Assembly (NCBI GenBank): GCA_025363755.1
Contig: JANYLQ010000060.1
Span: 1 to 53,250, forward strand
DNA from: Hyphomicrobiales bacterium
GTDB lineage: Bacteria > Pseudomonadota > Alphaproteobacteria > Rhizobiales > Aestuariivirgaceae
DNA length: 53,250 nucleotides
Reading direction: 5' to 3'
The position numbers were made by a program, and so were the translations under genes. The notes beneath the pieces were generated by a model, which made no database searches, was not told where the DNA came from, and saw only the letters and a program-made list of their open reading frames with translations. Below, in pieces: positions 9,201-20,028 of this stretch (position 1 is the first letter of the stretch; each line of letters begins with the position of its first letter).

Positions 9201-9343
9201 CTGCACGTAAGAATTGATCGTGGAACTTTTTTCCGAAAAATGATTTTTCTCATGCGGGCTTTAGATGATAAGTGAACACACTCAATTGAACCGTTTTGAA
9301 AACGTGACTTAGAAACGAGACGGAATCCAACAGGTTTTATTGA

Positions 9344-10357
9344 ATGGCTGGTGTCAAAAATTTCGAATCTTGGATAAGGCCTCAGCCTGCAGGTTTATTT
9401 TGTATCCCTGGAAATTTTTATATTGATCCAATACTGCCTGTTGAGCGCGCAATTATAACCCATGCACATTCTGATCATGCGCGTCCCGGGATGGATGCTA
9501 TTCTAGCAACGTCGGAAACTCTCAATATTATGAAGATTCGTTTGGGCGATGGCGCGCCACAACGTCCACATCCCCTAAAGCTCGGAGAAAACATTAAAAT
9601 AGGTGACGTCGAGGTGAGCTTGTCTCCCGCCGGTCATATTCTTGGCAGTGCCCAAGTTGTGATGAGTTATGACGGTCAGCGTGCCGTGGTGTCGGGTGAT
9701 TATAAGCGCAGTAGCGATGCCACTTGCACACCATTTGAAGTGGTAAACTGTGACCTATTTGTTACCGAAGCCACATTTGGATTGCCTATATTCAGCTTCG
9801 GTGATGCCACACAAGAAATCCGCAAACTCTTGAACTCTGTCGAAATGTTTCCGGAGCGCACGCATCAGATCGGCGTTTATGGTTTGGGCAAATGCCAGCG
9901 CGTCATTTCCCTTCTGCGAGCTGCAAATTATGACAGACCTATTTGGCTTCATGGTGCGATGCGGGCCACATGTGATTATTATACCCGGTGCGGCATTCAA
10001 CTTGGAGATTTGAAACCCGTATCTGAGGCAAGCTCCAAACTGCGCGGGGAAATCGTACTTGGCCCACCATCAGCTTTGGGCGAAATTTGGTCGAGGCGTT
10101 TTGAAGACCCTGTAAATTGTTTGGCGTCCGGTTGGATGCAAGTTCGCGGGCGGGCGAGACAACGTAACATTGAACTACCGATGGTAATTTCAGACCATTC
10201 AGATTGGTCCGAACTTTTGAAAACTATTGATGAAACGGGGGCTTCCGACTTATGGGTCACGCATGGCCGTGAAGAGGCACTGGTTTATGAAGCCGGGAAA
10301 CGCGGTATCAATGCCAAGGCTTTGTCTTTGGTTGGCCGCGAGGATGAAGCTGAATGA
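9344..10357 (+). CDS. Ligase-associated DNA exonuclease (MBL/beta-CASP fold)
   Basis: A 337-residue metallo-beta-lactamase-fold nuclease. The zinc motif is THAHSDHA (His40, His42, Asp44, His45), followed by SPAGHILGSAQV, SGDYKR and a late ISDHSDW histidine, as in the beta-CASP group (SNM1/CPSF-73-like). Bacterial members encoded next to ATP-dependent ligases trim DNA ends before joining. The stop overlaps the ATG of the ligase gene (ATGA at 10354), so the two are made together. In many proteobacteria the same set includes a Lhr-type helicase and a PdeM phosphoesterase; neither is seen in this window. Confidence 0.9.
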   Translation: MAGVKNFESWIRPQPAGLFCIPGNFYIDPILPVERAIITHAHSDHARPGMDAILATSETLNIMKIRLGDGAPQRPHPLKLGENIKIGDVEVSLSPAGHILGSAQVVMSYDGQRAVVSGDYKRSSDATCTPFEVVNCDLFVTEATFGLPIFSFGDATQEIRKLLNSVEMFPERTHQIGVYGLGKCQRVISLLRAANYDRPIWLHGAMRATCDYYTRCGIQLGDLKPVSEASSKLRGEIVLGPPSALGEIWSRRFEDPVNCLASGWMQVRGRARQRNIELPMVISDHSDWSELLKTIDETGASDLWVTHGREEALVYEAGKRGINAKALSLVGREDEAE

Positions 10358-11955
10358 GAGCCTTTGCCATCTTACTTGATCGCCTATCTTATATGCCGTC
10401 ACGCCTTGGCAAACTAGAACTTCTCAAAAACTATTTCAGATCGACACCAGACCCCGACAGAGGCTTTGCACTGGCAGCACTGTCAGATGCTATACCTATA
10501 AAAGTTCCACTGCGCCGCATTATCATTGAATTATCGGCAGACAAGTTTGATCCTTATCTTTTCGGTTTATCGCGTGACTATGTGGGCGACAGTGCCGAGA
10601 CATTGGCATTGATCTGGCCTCAAAAGGAAACACATCAACCTCCACCTCCTCTCGGCGAAATTATTGCAACCTTGCTGCCATTGAAAACTGTGCAATTAGC
10701 ACCCGTCATCAGCAGATGGCTTGATCAATGCAATGCTGTAGAGAGGTGGGCACTCTTAAAATTTCTATCAGGGGCGAGCCGTGTTGGTGTTTCGGCGCGG
10801 TTGGCCAAAACAGCATTGGCCGATGCGTTTAGTTGTGACCTTCATGACATAGAAGAAATGTGGCATGGCGTATCGCCGCCTTATTTTTCATTGTTTGCCT
10901 GGCTGGAGGGCAAGGGCGACAAACCAGTTTCAAGTGGTGTGCCGATTTTCAAGCCACTCATGTTGTCAAACCCACTTGAAGACCAGTTGCTTCACTCAAT
11001 TGATATTTCGGAGTTCGCAGTCGAATGGAAGTGGGATGGCATTCGAGTTCAATTTTCGCGTGCTGGAGGTGTGACCAAATTATTTTCAAGATCCGGTGAT
11101 GATATCAGCACAACTTTCCCTGAACTTATCGCCGACCAAATCTTTGATGGCATCCTCGATGGCGAATTGCTGGTGATGCAAAATAATATCGTTGCCCCAT
11201 TTGCTGACCTTCAACAAAGGCTCAACCGAAAAAGTGTTACGGCCGCTATGCTCAAAAAATTTCCCGCTCACATCCGTCTCTATGATGCTTTGCAATTGGA
11301 CGGCAAAGATTTACGTGAATTGGGTTTTGATGAACGTCGGAAGCGCCTTGAATACTGGTTCAAAAAGCAACAAAGCCATCACACTGATCTTTCACCCATC
11401 CTAAAGATAAAAGACAAATCTGAGTTGCTTCATTTATGGAGTAATATCCGCGAGGAAGGCATTGAGGGACTTATGCTCAAAAGGCGTGCCACCGCCTATC
11501 TTCAGGGCAGGCAACAGGGTCATTGGTATAAGTGGAAGCGCAGCCCTCTTGTAGCAGATTGCGTACTTCTATATGCCCAGCGCGGGGCTGGAAAACGATC
11601 ATCTTTCTATTCTGATTATACATTTGGCGCATGGAAAGATGAAGACGGCAATCGCGTTTTAGTGCCCGTTGGCAAAGCTTATAGCGGCTTTACCGATGAA
11701 GAATTGCGCAAGATTGACCGTTTTATCCGCGAGAACACCATTCAAAAATTCGGGCCTGTGCGTTCGGTCAAACCCGAACTGGTCTTTGAAGTCGCATTCG
11801 ATGCCATAAATCTTTCTGGTCGCCACAAATCTGGTGTTGCTATGCGCTTTCCACGTATTTCACGGATAAGATGGGACAAACCTGCCGCTGAGGCAGATAC
11901 GTTGGACAGTCTATTGAAGTTGGTCGAGGGCCGTGTCGTAGATAACTTGAAGTGA
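10354..11955 (+). CDS. ATP-dependent DNA ligase (cisplatin-response type)
   Basis: A 533-residue ATP-dependent DNA ligase. The active-site lysine is Lys226 in VEWKWDGIRVQF (the KxDG motif), which is adenylated by ATP. Further ligase motifs are LFSRSGDD, FDGILDGELLV, EGIEGLMLKRR and HWYKWKR. The N-terminal 200 residues form the DNA-binding region and the C-terminus an OB fold (VGKAYSGFTDEELRKID). The group is annotated as 'cisplatin damage response' ligase and is thought to repair DNA together with its exonuclease. The gene overlaps the exonuclease stop by four bases. Confidence 0.9.
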   Translation: MRAFAILLDRLSYMPSRLGKLELLKNYFRSTPDPDRGFALAALSDAIPIKVPLRRIIIELSADKFDPYLFGLSRDYVGDSAETLALIWPQKETHQPPPPLGEIIATLLPLKTVQLAPVISRWLDQCNAVERWALLKFLSGASRVGVSARLAKTALADAFSCDLHDIEEMWHGVSPPYFSLFAWLEGKGDKPVSSGVPIFKPLMLSNPLEDQLLHSIDISEFAVEWKWDGIRVQFSRAGGVTKLFSRSGDDISTTFPELIADQIFDGILDGELLVMQNNIVAPFADLQQRLNRKSVTAAMLKKFPAHIRLYDALQLDGKDLRELGFDERRKRLEYWFKKQQSHHTDLSPILKIKDKSELLHLWSNIREEGIEGLMLKRRATAYLQGRQQGHWYKWKRSPLVADCVLLYAQRGAGKRSSFYSDYTFGAWKDEDGNRVLVPVGKAYSGFTDEELRKIDRFIRENTIQKFGPVRSVKPELVFEVAFDAINLSGRHKSGVAMRFPRISRIRWDKPAAEADTLDSLLKLVEGRVVDNLK

Positions 11956-12087
11956 ACTAAATCAATAGTTCTTCAAAGAACGACCCAAGCCCTTATGGTT
12001 TCCTTATACGGCAACATCACATTCCATATCGATACCTTATGCCGGATTCAGCATCTTAATGAATGAGTTTTCCAGAAGGAACCATTC

Positions 12088-12171
12088 ATGTTTGACCTTA
12101 TTTATCTCGCTCTCGGTGTTGGCTTGTTTTTTCTAGCTGCCGCCTATGTGCGCTTTTGCGATCAGCTGTGA
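12088..12171 (+). CDS. 27-residue membrane mini-protein at head of kdp operon
   Basis: A tiny frame that starts with MFDLIYLALGVG and ends with FCDQL. It is a single hydrophobic helix with charged ends and is preceded by an AGAAGGA ribosome binding site. It ends 7 bases before kdpF. I recall similar mini-ORFs ahead of kdpF in other proteobacterial kdp operons. It is probably a second small membrane component or a regulator of the potassium pump, but no function is established. Confidence 0.65.
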   Translation: MFDLIYLALGVGLFFLAAAYVRFCDQL

Positions 12172-12178
12172 GGCTAAC

Positions 12179-12265
12179 ATGGCAGAAGCATTCTTCGGCT
12201 TGATCGTGGCAATTGGGCTAGGTGCCTATTTGGTTCACGCATTGTTACATCCTGAAAAATATTAA
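12179..12265 (+). CDS. kdpF: KdpF, small stabilising subunit of the potassium pump
   Basis: A 28-residue protein with one membrane helix (FFGLIVAIGLGAYLVHALL) and the HPEKY ending typical of KdpF, whose C-terminus usually reads R/HPE-K/R-F/Y. It stabilises the KdpABC complex in the inner membrane. It is too short for most gene finders. It lies between the 27-residue mini-ORF and kdpA. Confidence 0.85.
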   Translation: MAEAFFGLIVAIGLGAYLVHALLHPEKY

Positions 12266-12289
12266 CGTTTCAATTCAAAAGGGTTTGCC

Positions 12290-13996
12290 ATGACATTCGT
12301 TGGCTGGTCTCAAATTATTATATTGCTTGCACTGGTCACATTCAGCGCATGGGCTTTGGGTGGTTTTATGGCTGCCGTGTTCACGGGCAAACGCACATTT
12401 TTATCGCAAGCGATAGCACCGCTAGAGTGCGTCATAAACCGTTTGGCTGGCGTTTCACTTAAAGAACAAAATTGGCAAGCCTATGCCCTTGCGATGTTGG
12501 CCTTTAATGCCGTGGGTTTTGTGGTGCTTTATGGTTTAATGCGCTTGCAGAGCTTTCTGCCTCTGAATCCGCGGGGTTTTTCAGCTGTTCCAGAAGCACT
12601 TTCATTCAATACAGCGATGAGCTTTGTCACAAACACCAATTGGCAGGCTTATGCGGGTGAATCAACCATGAGTCATCTTGTTCAGATGGCTGGATTTACG
12701 GTTCACAATTTTCTCTCCGCTGCCACTGGCATTGCCTTGGCCGTAGCATTCACGCGCGCATTCGCCCGCAGCTCGTCTGCAACAATTGGGAACTTCTGGG
12801 ACGATCTTGTGAAATCGATGCTTTATATCTTGCTGCCGCTCTCAATCATCGTTGCCATTGCTTTTATGACTACGGGAATTCCTCAAACATTGCAGGGCTC
12901 TGTTGATGCAACCACCCTTGAGGGTGTGAAACAAACGATAGCTATGGGCCCTATGGCCAGCCAAGAGGCAATCAAACAATTGGGCACGAATGGTGGTGGT
13001 TTCTTAAATGCGAACTCTGCTCATCCGTTTGAAAATCCTTCGGCGTGGTCGAATTATCTTTCGATCTTCGCCATGCTGGTTGTTTCAGGAGCGATGCCTT
13101 TCATGTTTGGTCAAATGGTTGGCGACAAACGTCAGGGCCGTGCGTTGTTCATTACAATGGGGCTGTTCATCGTTGTAGGGACTGCCATTGTCTATTGGGC
13201 AGAAACCAGCGGCAATCCGATCATCCAAGCCTTAGGCATTGACCCGTTACAGGGCAACATGGAAGGCAAGGAATTGCGCTTTGGCCAAGCCATGACAGCG
13301 CTATTTGTTGTGGCGACGACCGGTCTTTCCTGTGGTGCTGTAAATGCAATGCATTCTTCGCTGACACCTCTTGGAGGTTTAGTACCCTTGTTCATGATCC
13401 AACTTGGCGAAGTGCTGCCAGGCGGTGTCGGATCTGGCCTTTACGGAATTCTGGTTATCGCTGTGCTCACCGTATTCATTGCTGGGTTAATGGTTGGTCG
13501 CACACCAGATTATCTTGGCAAGAAAATTGAAGCCAAAGAAATGAAACTCGCCATGCTGGCACTGTTGATTTTGCCATTGGTCATCCTTGGCTTCAGTGCG
13601 GTTGCGGCCATGTTGCCCACCGCACTTTCAAGTCTAGCCAATGCAGGCCCTCACGGCCTGACAGAAATCCTTTATGCCTACTCATCAGCAGCGGGCAATA
13701 ATGGTTCGGCTTTTGCAGGCCTCAATGCCAACACGGGTTGGTTTAACACCACACTTGGCATTTCGATGTTCCTTGGCCGGTTTGCTTACATCGTGCCAAT
13801 GTTGGCCATCGCTGGATCGCTTGCAGCCAAGACTAAGATCCCTGCTTCATCAGGTAGCTTTCCAACCCATGGCCCAATGTTTGTTGCGCTTTTGGTGGGT
13901 GTGATTTTGATCCTTGGCGGTCTGCAATATTTCCCTTCTTTAGCACTTAGCCCGATTGTTGAGCATTTCTTGATGCTTGCCGGCAAAACATTCTGA
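12290..13996 (+). CDS. kdpA: Potassium-transporting ATPase, channel subunit KdpA
   Basis: A 568-residue polytopic membrane protein. It forms the ion path of the high-affinity KdpFABC pump and selects potassium. Selectivity-loop sequences are clear: [50 protein letters not shown] and [19 protein letters not shown]. The length matches the family (E. coli 557). The start ATG is 24 bp after kdpF and has a weak upstream purine run. It is second in the chain of structural genes and is likely co-transcribed through kdpE. Confidence 0.97.
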   Translation: MTFVGWSQIIILLALVTFSAWALGGFMAAVFTGKRTFLSQAIAPLECVINRLAGVSLKEQNWQAYALAMLAFNAVGFVVLYGLMRLQSFLPLNPRGFSAVPEALSFNTAMSFVTNTNWQAYAGESTMSHLVQMAGFTVHNFLSAATGIALAVAFTRAFARSSSATIGNFWDDLVKSMLYILLPLSIIVAIAFMTTGIPQTLQGSVDATTLEGVKQTIAMGPMASQEAIKQLGTNGGGFLNANSAHPFENPSAWSNYLSIFAMLVVSGAMPFMFGQMVGDKRQGRALFITMGLFIVVGTAIVYWAETSGNPIIQALGIDPLQGNMEGKELRFGQAMTALFVVATTGLSCGAVNAMHSSLTPLGGLVPLFMIQLGEVLPGGVGSGLYGILVIAVLTVFIAGLMVGRTPDYLGKKIEAKEMKLAMLALLILPLVILGFSAVAAMLPTALSSLANAGPHGLTEILYAYSSAAGNNGSAFAGLNANTGWFNTTLGISMFLGRFAYIVPMLAIAGSLAAKTKIPASSGSFPTHGPMFVALLVGVILILGGLQYFPSLALSPIVEHFLMLAGKTF

Positions 13997-14009
13997 TTGG
14001 AGTCAATAC

Positions 14010-16064
14010 ATGACAACGAAACTCGCAGCTCCGGCACTTTTTAACAGCGCCATACTTGTTCAGGCCATTAAAAATTCATTCTTGAAACTGAATCCAAAAT
14101 CGCTTGCGCGCAATCCCGTTATATTTGTGACTGAAGTGGTGGCAGCACTCGTTACGGCTTTTTGGATTCGCGATCTTTTAAGTCACAACGGCAATGCTTG
14201 GTTTTCTGGGCAAATTGCAGCGTGGTTATGGTTTACTGTGTTGTTTGCAAATTTTGCCGAAGCTGTGGCCGAAGGCCGGGGTAAAGCGCAGGCTGAAGCG
14301 TTGCGCCGCACGCGCACTGATACGATGGCCAAACGGCTTATTATTCCTGAAACAAATGATCGGATATTTACAAAGGTCTCGGCCTCATTGTTGAACCCCG
14401 GAGATCTTGTTTTGGTGGAAACGGGTGATCTCATCCCAGCCGATGGAGAAATCGTTGAAGGAATTGCGTCCGTCAACGAATCTGCAATAACGGGTGAGTC
14501 AGCTCCGGTCATTCGTGAATCAGGTGGTGACCGCTCTGCCGTGACAGGCGGCACAACGGTCCTGTCAGATTGGATTAAAGTTAAGATCACGGCAGCGCCG
14601 GGTAATACATTTATCGACCGCATGATTGCTTTGGTTGAAGGTGCTGAGCGCAAGAAGACGCCTAATGAATTGGCACTGTCGATATTGCTGGCTGGCCTCA
14701 CACTCATATTCCTAATTGCTGTCGTCACATTGTGGGGCTTGGCTGGCTATTCAGGCACCACGCTTTCAATCACTGTGCTCGTGGCCCTTCTTGTCACGCT
14801 CATTCCCACCACCATTGGTGGCTTGCTGTCCGCGATTGGCATTGCGGGAATGGACAGGCTCATTCGTTTCAATGTCATTGCCACATCGGGCCGTGCGGTG
14901 GAAGCTGCGGGTGATGTGGATACATTGTTGCTCGATAAAACGGGGACTATTACCTATGGCAACCGCCTTGCGACTGCATTTATCCCCGTTTCGGGTGTGG
15001 CGGAAAAGAAACTTGTCGAGGCAGTGCTCCTTGCATCGCTTGCCGATGAAACACCCGAGGGTCGCTCAATTGTTGCACTCTGCAAAAGTAACTACAGCTT
15101 AACCGAACCTAACCTGGCTGGGCAACAAACAGAAATTATTGCTTTTTCGGCGACAACGCGAATCTCAGGCATAAATATCGGCACACGAAAACTTCGCAAA
15201 GGCGCTGTTGATGCCATATTAAAATATGTTGGAGTAACGGCCGAAAAAGCTCCGCCCGAATTTACGCAAGCGGTTGATAAAATTTCACGTACAGGTGGCA
15301 CACCGCTCGGCGTTGCCGAAAATGGCAAACTGCTTGGCGTTATCCATTTAAAGGACGTTGTGAAGCCCGACATTAAATTGCGTTTTAATGCACTGCGCGC
15401 CATGGGCATTCGGACTGTCATGGTGACGGGTGACAATCCGATCACGGCTGCTACCATCGCATCTGAAGCAGGCGTTGATGATTTCATCGCTGAAGCCACG
15501 CCTGAAGATAAACTTGCTTACATCCGTGCCGAACAAAAATCAGGCCGTATGATTGCCATGTGTGGCGATGGCACCAATGACGCGCCTGCACTTGCTCAGG
15601 CTGATGTTGGCGTTGCTATGCAGTCAGGTACGCAAGCGGCGCGCGAAGCTGGAAACATGGTTGATCTAGATTCCAATCCAACCAAACTGATTGAGATTGT
15701 GGAGATCGGCAAACAACTGTTGATGACGCGCGGATCTTTGACAACGTTTTCAATTGCCAACGACGTGGCCAAATATTTTGCAATTATCCCTGCACTTTTT
15801 ATTGCGACTTATCCTGAACTTGGTGCTTTGAATGTTATGCATCTTGCATCACCACAAAGCGCCATTCTATCAGCCATCATTTTCAATGCACTCATAATCA
15901 TCGCGCTTATTCCACTTGCCCTCAGAGGCATCGCTTATCGCCCGATTGGTGCTTCGGCAGTGCTTCGCCGCAATCTACTCATTTACGGCCTTGGCGGATT
16001 GGTCGTCCCTTTTATCGGCATCAAGATTATCGATCTGTTGGTTGCAGCACTGCATTTAGCTTAA
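14010..16064 (+). CDS. kdpB: Potassium-transporting P-type ATPase, catalytic subunit KdpB
   Basis: A 684-residue P-type ATPase that powers the pump. The phosphorylated aspartate is Asp309 in [11 protein letters not shown]; the actuator motif TGES, the nucleotide-binding KGAVDAIL and the hinge [14 protein letters not shown] are all intact. I choose the ATG at 14010, just after TTGGAGTC, rather than an upstream in-frame ATG that lies inside the end of kdpA. The length agrees with E. coli KdpB (682). Confidence 0.97.
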   Translation: MTTKLAAPALFNSAILVQAIKNSFLKLNPKSLARNPVIFVTEVVAALVTAFWIRDLLSHNGNAWFSGQIAAWLWFTVLFANFAEAVAEGRGKAQAEALRRTRTDTMAKRLIIPETNDRIFTKVSASLLNPGDLVLVETGDLIPADGEIVEGIASVNESAITGESAPVIRESGGDRSAVTGGTTVLSDWIKVKITAAPGNTFIDRMIALVEGAERKKTPNELALSILLAGLTLIFLIAVVTLWGLAGYSGTTLSITVLVALLVTLIPTTIGGLLSAIGIAGMDRLIRFNVIATSGRAVEAAGDVDTLLLDKTGTITYGNRLATAFIPVSGVAEKKLVEAVLLASLADETPEGRSIVALCKSNYSLTEPNLAGQQTEIIAFSATTRISGINIGTRKLRKGAVDAILKYVGVTAEKAPPEFTQAVDKISRTGGTPLGVAENGKLLGVIHLKDVVKPDIKLRFNALRAMGIRTVMVTGDNPITAATIASEAGVDDFIAEATPEDKLAYIRAEQKSGRMIAMCGDGTNDAPALAQADVGVAMQSGTQAAREAGNMVDLDSNPTKLIEIVEIGKQLLMTRGSLTTFSIANDVAKYFAIIPALFIATYPELGALNVMHLASPQSAILSAIIFNALIIIALIPLALRGIAYRPIGASAVLRRNLLIYGLGGLVVPFIGIKIIDLLVAALHLA

Positions 16065-16074
16065 GGAGAGAAAC

Positions 16075-16653
16075 ATGTTATCGCATCTTCGCCCTGCCTT
16101 TTTAATGTTGATCATTATGACGGTTCTAACTGGCCTCGTTTATCCGCTTGCCATGACAGGAATAGCGCAAGTCGCATTTGTCAATTCTGCTAACGGCAGC
16201 TTGATCAGCAAGAACAACACAATTGTTGGCTCCCATTTGATTGGACAGGCTTGGACTTCAGATAAATACTTTTGGGGAAGGCCTTCAGCGGCTGGCAAAG
16301 GCTATGATGCTGCCGCGTCATCGGGTTCCAATTGGGGCCCGACGTCCAAGGCCCTGATTGACCGGATCAATGGCGACATTCAAAAACTTCGTCAAGCTGG
16401 CGACAAAACACTTTTACCAGCTGATAGCGTGACTGCTTCCGGCAGCGGGCTTGATCCCCATATTTCACCGCAATATGCAAATTTGCAAATTGCGCGCGTT
16501 GCCAAAGCCCGTGGTGTTGCAGAAGAAAAGATCAAAGCTGTTGTACTTGCCAACACTCAAAACTCTGCGCTTGGATTATTTGGAGAGCCACGGGTCAATG
16601 TGTTAATGCTAAACTTAGCATTGGATGGTTTAAACGCACAATCAAATGGATGA
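16075..16653 (+). CDS. kdpC: Potassium-transporting ATPase, KdpC subunit
   Basis: A 192-residue protein with one N-terminal membrane helix (PAFLMLIIMTVLTGLVYPLAM) and a periplasmic domain containing the conserved SDKYFWGRPSAAG, ASSGSNWGPTS and SGLDPHISPQYA. It increases the ATP affinity of KdpB. A GGAGAG ribosome binding site precedes the ATG, and its end overlaps kdpD by 8 bases. Confidence 0.97.
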   Translation: MLSHLRPAFLMLIIMTVLTGLVYPLAMTGIAQVAFVNSANGSLISKNNTIVGSHLIGQAWTSDKYFWGRPSAAGKGYDAAASSGSNWGPTSKALIDRINGDIQKLRQAGDKTLLPADSVTASGSGLDPHISPQYANLQIARVAKARGVAEEKIKAVVLANTQNSALGLFGEPRVNVLMLNLALDGLNAQSNG

Positions 16654-19303
16654 AGATGATATCAGACGTCCCTCAGCGGACAAACTTCTTGAGCTTGCCG
16701 CGAATGAAAAACGCGGCAAGCTTAAAATATTTATAGGTGCTGCACCCGGTGTTGGTAAAACATATTCGATGTTGGCTAGTGCGCAACGCCTGAAGGCCGA
16801 GGGAAAAGACGTTATTGTCGGCGTTGTTGAAACCCACGGCAGGTCTGAAACTGCCGCGTTGCTCACTGGACTTGAAGTTTTGCCCCGAAAATCGCTTGTC
16901 TATCGTGGTCACGCCCTTATGGAATTTGATTTAGATGCGGCGCTGGCACGCAAACCACAGCTGATTATCGTCGATGAACTTGCCCATTCAAATGCCCCTG
17001 AATCGCGTCATCCCAAACGCTATCAGGACGTGGAAGAATTATTGGACGCTGGCATTAATGTTTGGACGGCACTGAATATACAGCACATTGAAAGTCTATC
17101 CGATGTCGTGGCCACAATTACTAAGGTAAAAGTTCGTGAGCTGGTGCCCGACACAGTTATTGAAAATGCCACTGACGTTGTGGTGGTTGATATCATACCC
17201 GATGAGCTTATCCAGCGTTTGAAAGAAGGCAAAGTTTATCTTCCCGAGAACGCAAAACGAGCCGCAAATAATTTTCTCCAAATTGGAAATCTCACAGCAT
17301 TGCGAGAGCTTGCTTTGCGCCGCACCGCCCAGCGGGTCGATGACCAGATGGTGGATTACTTGCGCCAAAACGCAATTCAAGGCCCATGGCCTACAATCGA
17401 CCGTATTCTGGTTTGCGTGGGCGGCGATGATCTTTCTGAAAATGTGGTCAGGCAAGCAGCCAGAATTGCGGGAGCGCTCAACGCCACTTGGGTTGCCGCT
17501 CACGTTTCTAAACCGAACGAGCCAATGTTAAACGAAGAGCGACAAAAGAAGCTCGACTCCAACCTGGAGCTTGCATCCAGACTTGGGGCGGACGTGACCC
17601 GTTTGAGTGGCAAAGACTTGCCGGCAGAGTTGCTGTCGTTTGCGGCCCAAGAAAATATTACGCAAATTATTATGGGAAGATCGGCACCGGGAATCCTGAA
17701 ACAGTTTCGGCATCGGTCTTTATCGGATGAAGTTTTGCAACAAGCCCGCGGCGTGTCCGTTCATGTGGTAACCGCCGACAAGATCAAGAAGGCGGGTACC
17801 CCGTTTAAACGTCCATCTATCACGTTGGGTCAGACGGTTGCTGCACCTTTAGCGGTTGCAGCGGCGGTCGCCGCGGGGATGGCCGCCAGCCATTTTCTTA
17901 AATTGCCCAATTTATCTATGATTTTCTTAGCGGCAGTTTTGTTTTGTGCAATTACTTATGGCACGTGGAGTGGTGTGATTGCAGCGGCTCTTTCGTTCTT
18001 GGCCTATAATTTCTTTTTTATCGAACCCACTTATTCATTCACAATCGCCAGCCCGCACGAGTTGCTTGCTTTATTTATCTTTCTTCTCGTTGCAATTTTA
18101 ACAGGTGGGCTCGCCGGGCGCGTGCGTGAACAATCAGATGCTGCCATTTCCCGGGTGAGGCAAATCGAAACACTATTTGACCTTTCGCGTAAGCTTTCGG
18201 CCACAATGGTTGTTGACGATCTCATGTGGGTCGTTGCAACTCAGGCAGCATCGACTGCCAAAGGTCAATCTATTGTTCTGATGAAAAACAATGACGATCT
18301 TCTCATCGTATCGGGCATGCCACCTGAAGATAATTTGGGGCCCGCAGACTGGACTGCGGCGCGGTGGGCGTTGAACCACGCTGAAATTGCCGGTTGGAAT
18401 TCGCAAACTCTTCCGAATGCAAAATTTCAATACCACCCGATGAAAACACCACATGGTGTGATGGGTGTCGTTGGCATCAGGCCTGATCGTTCAGAACTCT
18501 CTTCTGAGGCGCGCCGCATGACCGATGCTTTATTGGGTCAGGTTTCAATTGCACTCGAACGTACCATCCTGGCAGATGAAGCCAGCCAAGCACGGGCAAA
18601 TATGGAGAGTGACAAGTTGCGTTCAGCTTTGCTGTCGTCAATTTCACATGATTTACGAACACCGCTATCGTCAATTATCGGCTCAGTTTCGACGCTGCGA
18701 AGTTTGCAGCACAAGATGACAAAACCAGTTCGCGATGATCTGCTTATGAATATAGAGGAAGAAGCAAACCATCTTTCGCGATTTGTTTCCAATCTTTTAG
18801 ATATGACAAAGATTGAAGGTGGCGCAATCAAGCTTTCAAATAACAGTATTCAGATTTCAGATGTTGTGTCTTCGGCAATTCGTCATGCTAAAAATTCTTG
18901 GCCCCAACGCGAAATCAATGCAAAATTAGACAATTCAGAATTGACTGTTGTCGGCGACGCGATGCTGTTGGAGCAGTTGATTTTCAACCTGATCGATAAC
19001 GCCAATAAATATACACCTTCATTAACTTCGACCAAGGTAAGAGTTCAGGAAGATGAAAACGATGTTCTATTGATCGTCGAAGATGAAGGCATAGGCATTC
19101 CGCCTACAGAGTTGAATCAGGTTTTTGAAAAATTCTACCGCGTTGCTGAAGGTGACGGCAGAGCTCCTGGAACGGGTTTGGGGCTAGCCATTTGCCGTGG
19201 GATCGCCAATGCAATGGGCGGCAGCATAAAAGCTGAAAGTCCAATTGCCAATGGACGTGGAACGCGTATTGTCGTTCGCTTATCCGCAGAAAGTAGAGCA
19301 TGA
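16646..19303 (+). CDS. kdpD: Potassium/turgor sensor histidine kinase KdpD
   Basis: An 885-residue membrane sensor kinase. In order it has the KdpD domain with a Walker A motif (GAAPGVGKTYS, near residue 35), a USP-like domain, four closely spaced membrane helices (about 395-495), a GAF-like region, and the kinase core. The phosphorylated His668 lies in SSISHDLRTPLSS; the N box (NLIDNANKYTP) and G boxes (DEGIGIP, GTGLGLAIC) are intact. It senses potassium limitation and passes phosphate to KdpE. It overlaps kdpC by 8 bases and kdpE by 4, so it belongs to the same operon. Confidence 0.96.
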   Translation: MDEDDIRRPSADKLLELAANEKRGKLKIFIGAAPGVGKTYSMLASAQRLKAEGKDVIVGVVETHGRSETAALLTGLEVLPRKSLVYRGHALMEFDLDAALARKPQLIIVDELAHSNAPESRHPKRYQDVEELLDAGINVWTALNIQHIESLSDVVATITKVKVRELVPDTVIENATDVVVVDIIPDELIQRLKEGKVYLPENAKRAANNFLQIGNLTALRELALRRTAQRVDDQMVDYLRQNAIQGPWPTIDRILVCVGGDDLSENVVRQAARIAGALNATWVAAHVSKPNEPMLNEERQKKLDSNLELASRLGADVTRLSGKDLPAELLSFAAQENITQIIMGRSAPGILKQFRHRSLSDEVLQQARGVSVHVVTADKIKKAGTPFKRPSITLGQTVAAPLAVAAAVAAGMAASHFLKLPNLSMIFLAAVLFCAITYGTWSGVIAAALSFLAYNFFFIEPTYSFTIASPHELLALFIFLLVAILTGGLAGRVREQSDAAISRVRQIETLFDLSRKLSATMVVDDLMWVVATQAASTAKGQSIVLMKNNDDLLIVSGMPPEDNLGPADWTAARWALNHAEIAGWNSQTLPNAKFQYHPMKTPHGVMGVVGIRPDRSELSSEARRMTDALLGQVSIALERTILADEASQARANMESDKLRSALLSSISHDLRTPLSSIIGSVSTLRSLQHKMTKPVRDDLLMNIEEEANHLSRFVSNLLDMTKIEGGAIKLSNNSIQISDVVSSAIRHAKNSWPQREINAKLDNSELTVVGDAMLLEQLIFNLIDNANKYTPSLTSTKVRVQEDENDVLLIVEDEGIGIPPTELNQVFEKFYRVAEGDGRAPGTGLGLAICRGIANAMGGSIKAESPIANGRGTRIVVRLSAESRA

Positions 19304-20013
19304 ACAAGCCGCGCGTTCTCATCGTCGACGACGAACCGCAAATTTTGCGGTTTCTGGAGCCCGCTCTAAAGGCAGGTGAGTTTGATGTTGTGACAGCGAT
19401 GACGGGGGCAGAGGCTGTAAAATTGGCCGCAACCAAGGCACCTGATATTATCTTACTCGATCTCGGCTTGCCCGATAAAGACGGTAAAGATGTTATCCGC
19501 GAAATCCGCCGTTGGTCGCAGATTCCGATAATCGTTCTTTCAGCGCGTGACCGGGAAGTTGAAAAAATTGAATCTCTCGATCTTGGTGCCAATGACTATA
19601 TCAATAAGCCTTTTGGCATTGGTGAGCTGCTGGCGCGCATGAGGGCCAATTTGCGCAATCATAAAAGTGATTTGGGTCCAGCAAGCGTTTATCAGTCGCG
19701 CGGGATCATTGTTGATACGATCAAGCACACCATTACAAAAGATGGGAAGTTGCTCCATCTGACGCCTAAGGAATTTGAATTTCTGTTACTGATGATTAAA
19801 AATGTCGACCGAGTTCTCACACACAAGCAGATTTTAAAAATTGTATGGGGGCCTGCCCATGAATTTGATGTTCAATACTTACGCGTTATGATCGGCCAGA
19901 TCAGACAGAAGATTGAAATTGACGCTTCTGATCCAGAAATCTTATTGACTGAAGTGGGTGTCGGATATCGCTTTTGTGGCGATGCCGTAATTCATGCCGA
20001 ATCTGCAACTTGA
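19300..20013 (+). CDS. kdpE: Response regulator KdpE
   Basis: A 237-residue OmpR-family regulator: a receiver domain with phospho-acceptor Asp54 (ILLDLGLPD), the conserved Lys in INKPFG, and a C-terminal winged helix (LTPKEFEFLLLMIKN, HEFDVQYLRVMIGQIRQKIE). It binds upstream of the kdp genes and activates them when KdpD signals low potassium. Its ATG overlaps the kdpD stop (ATGA). Confidence 0.96.
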   Translation: MNKPRVLIVDDEPQILRFLEPALKAGEFDVVTAMTGAEAVKLAATKAPDIILLDLGLPDKDGKDVIREIRRWSQIPIIVLSARDREVEKIESLDLGANDYINKPFGIGELLARMRANLRNHKSDLGPASVYQSRGIIVDTIKHTITKDGKLLHLTPKEFEFLLLMIKNVDRVLTHKQILKIVWGPAHEFDVQYLRVMIGQIRQKIEIDASDPEILLTEVGVGYRFCGDAVIHAESAT

Positions 20014-20028
20014 GAGCTTGAAACTACT

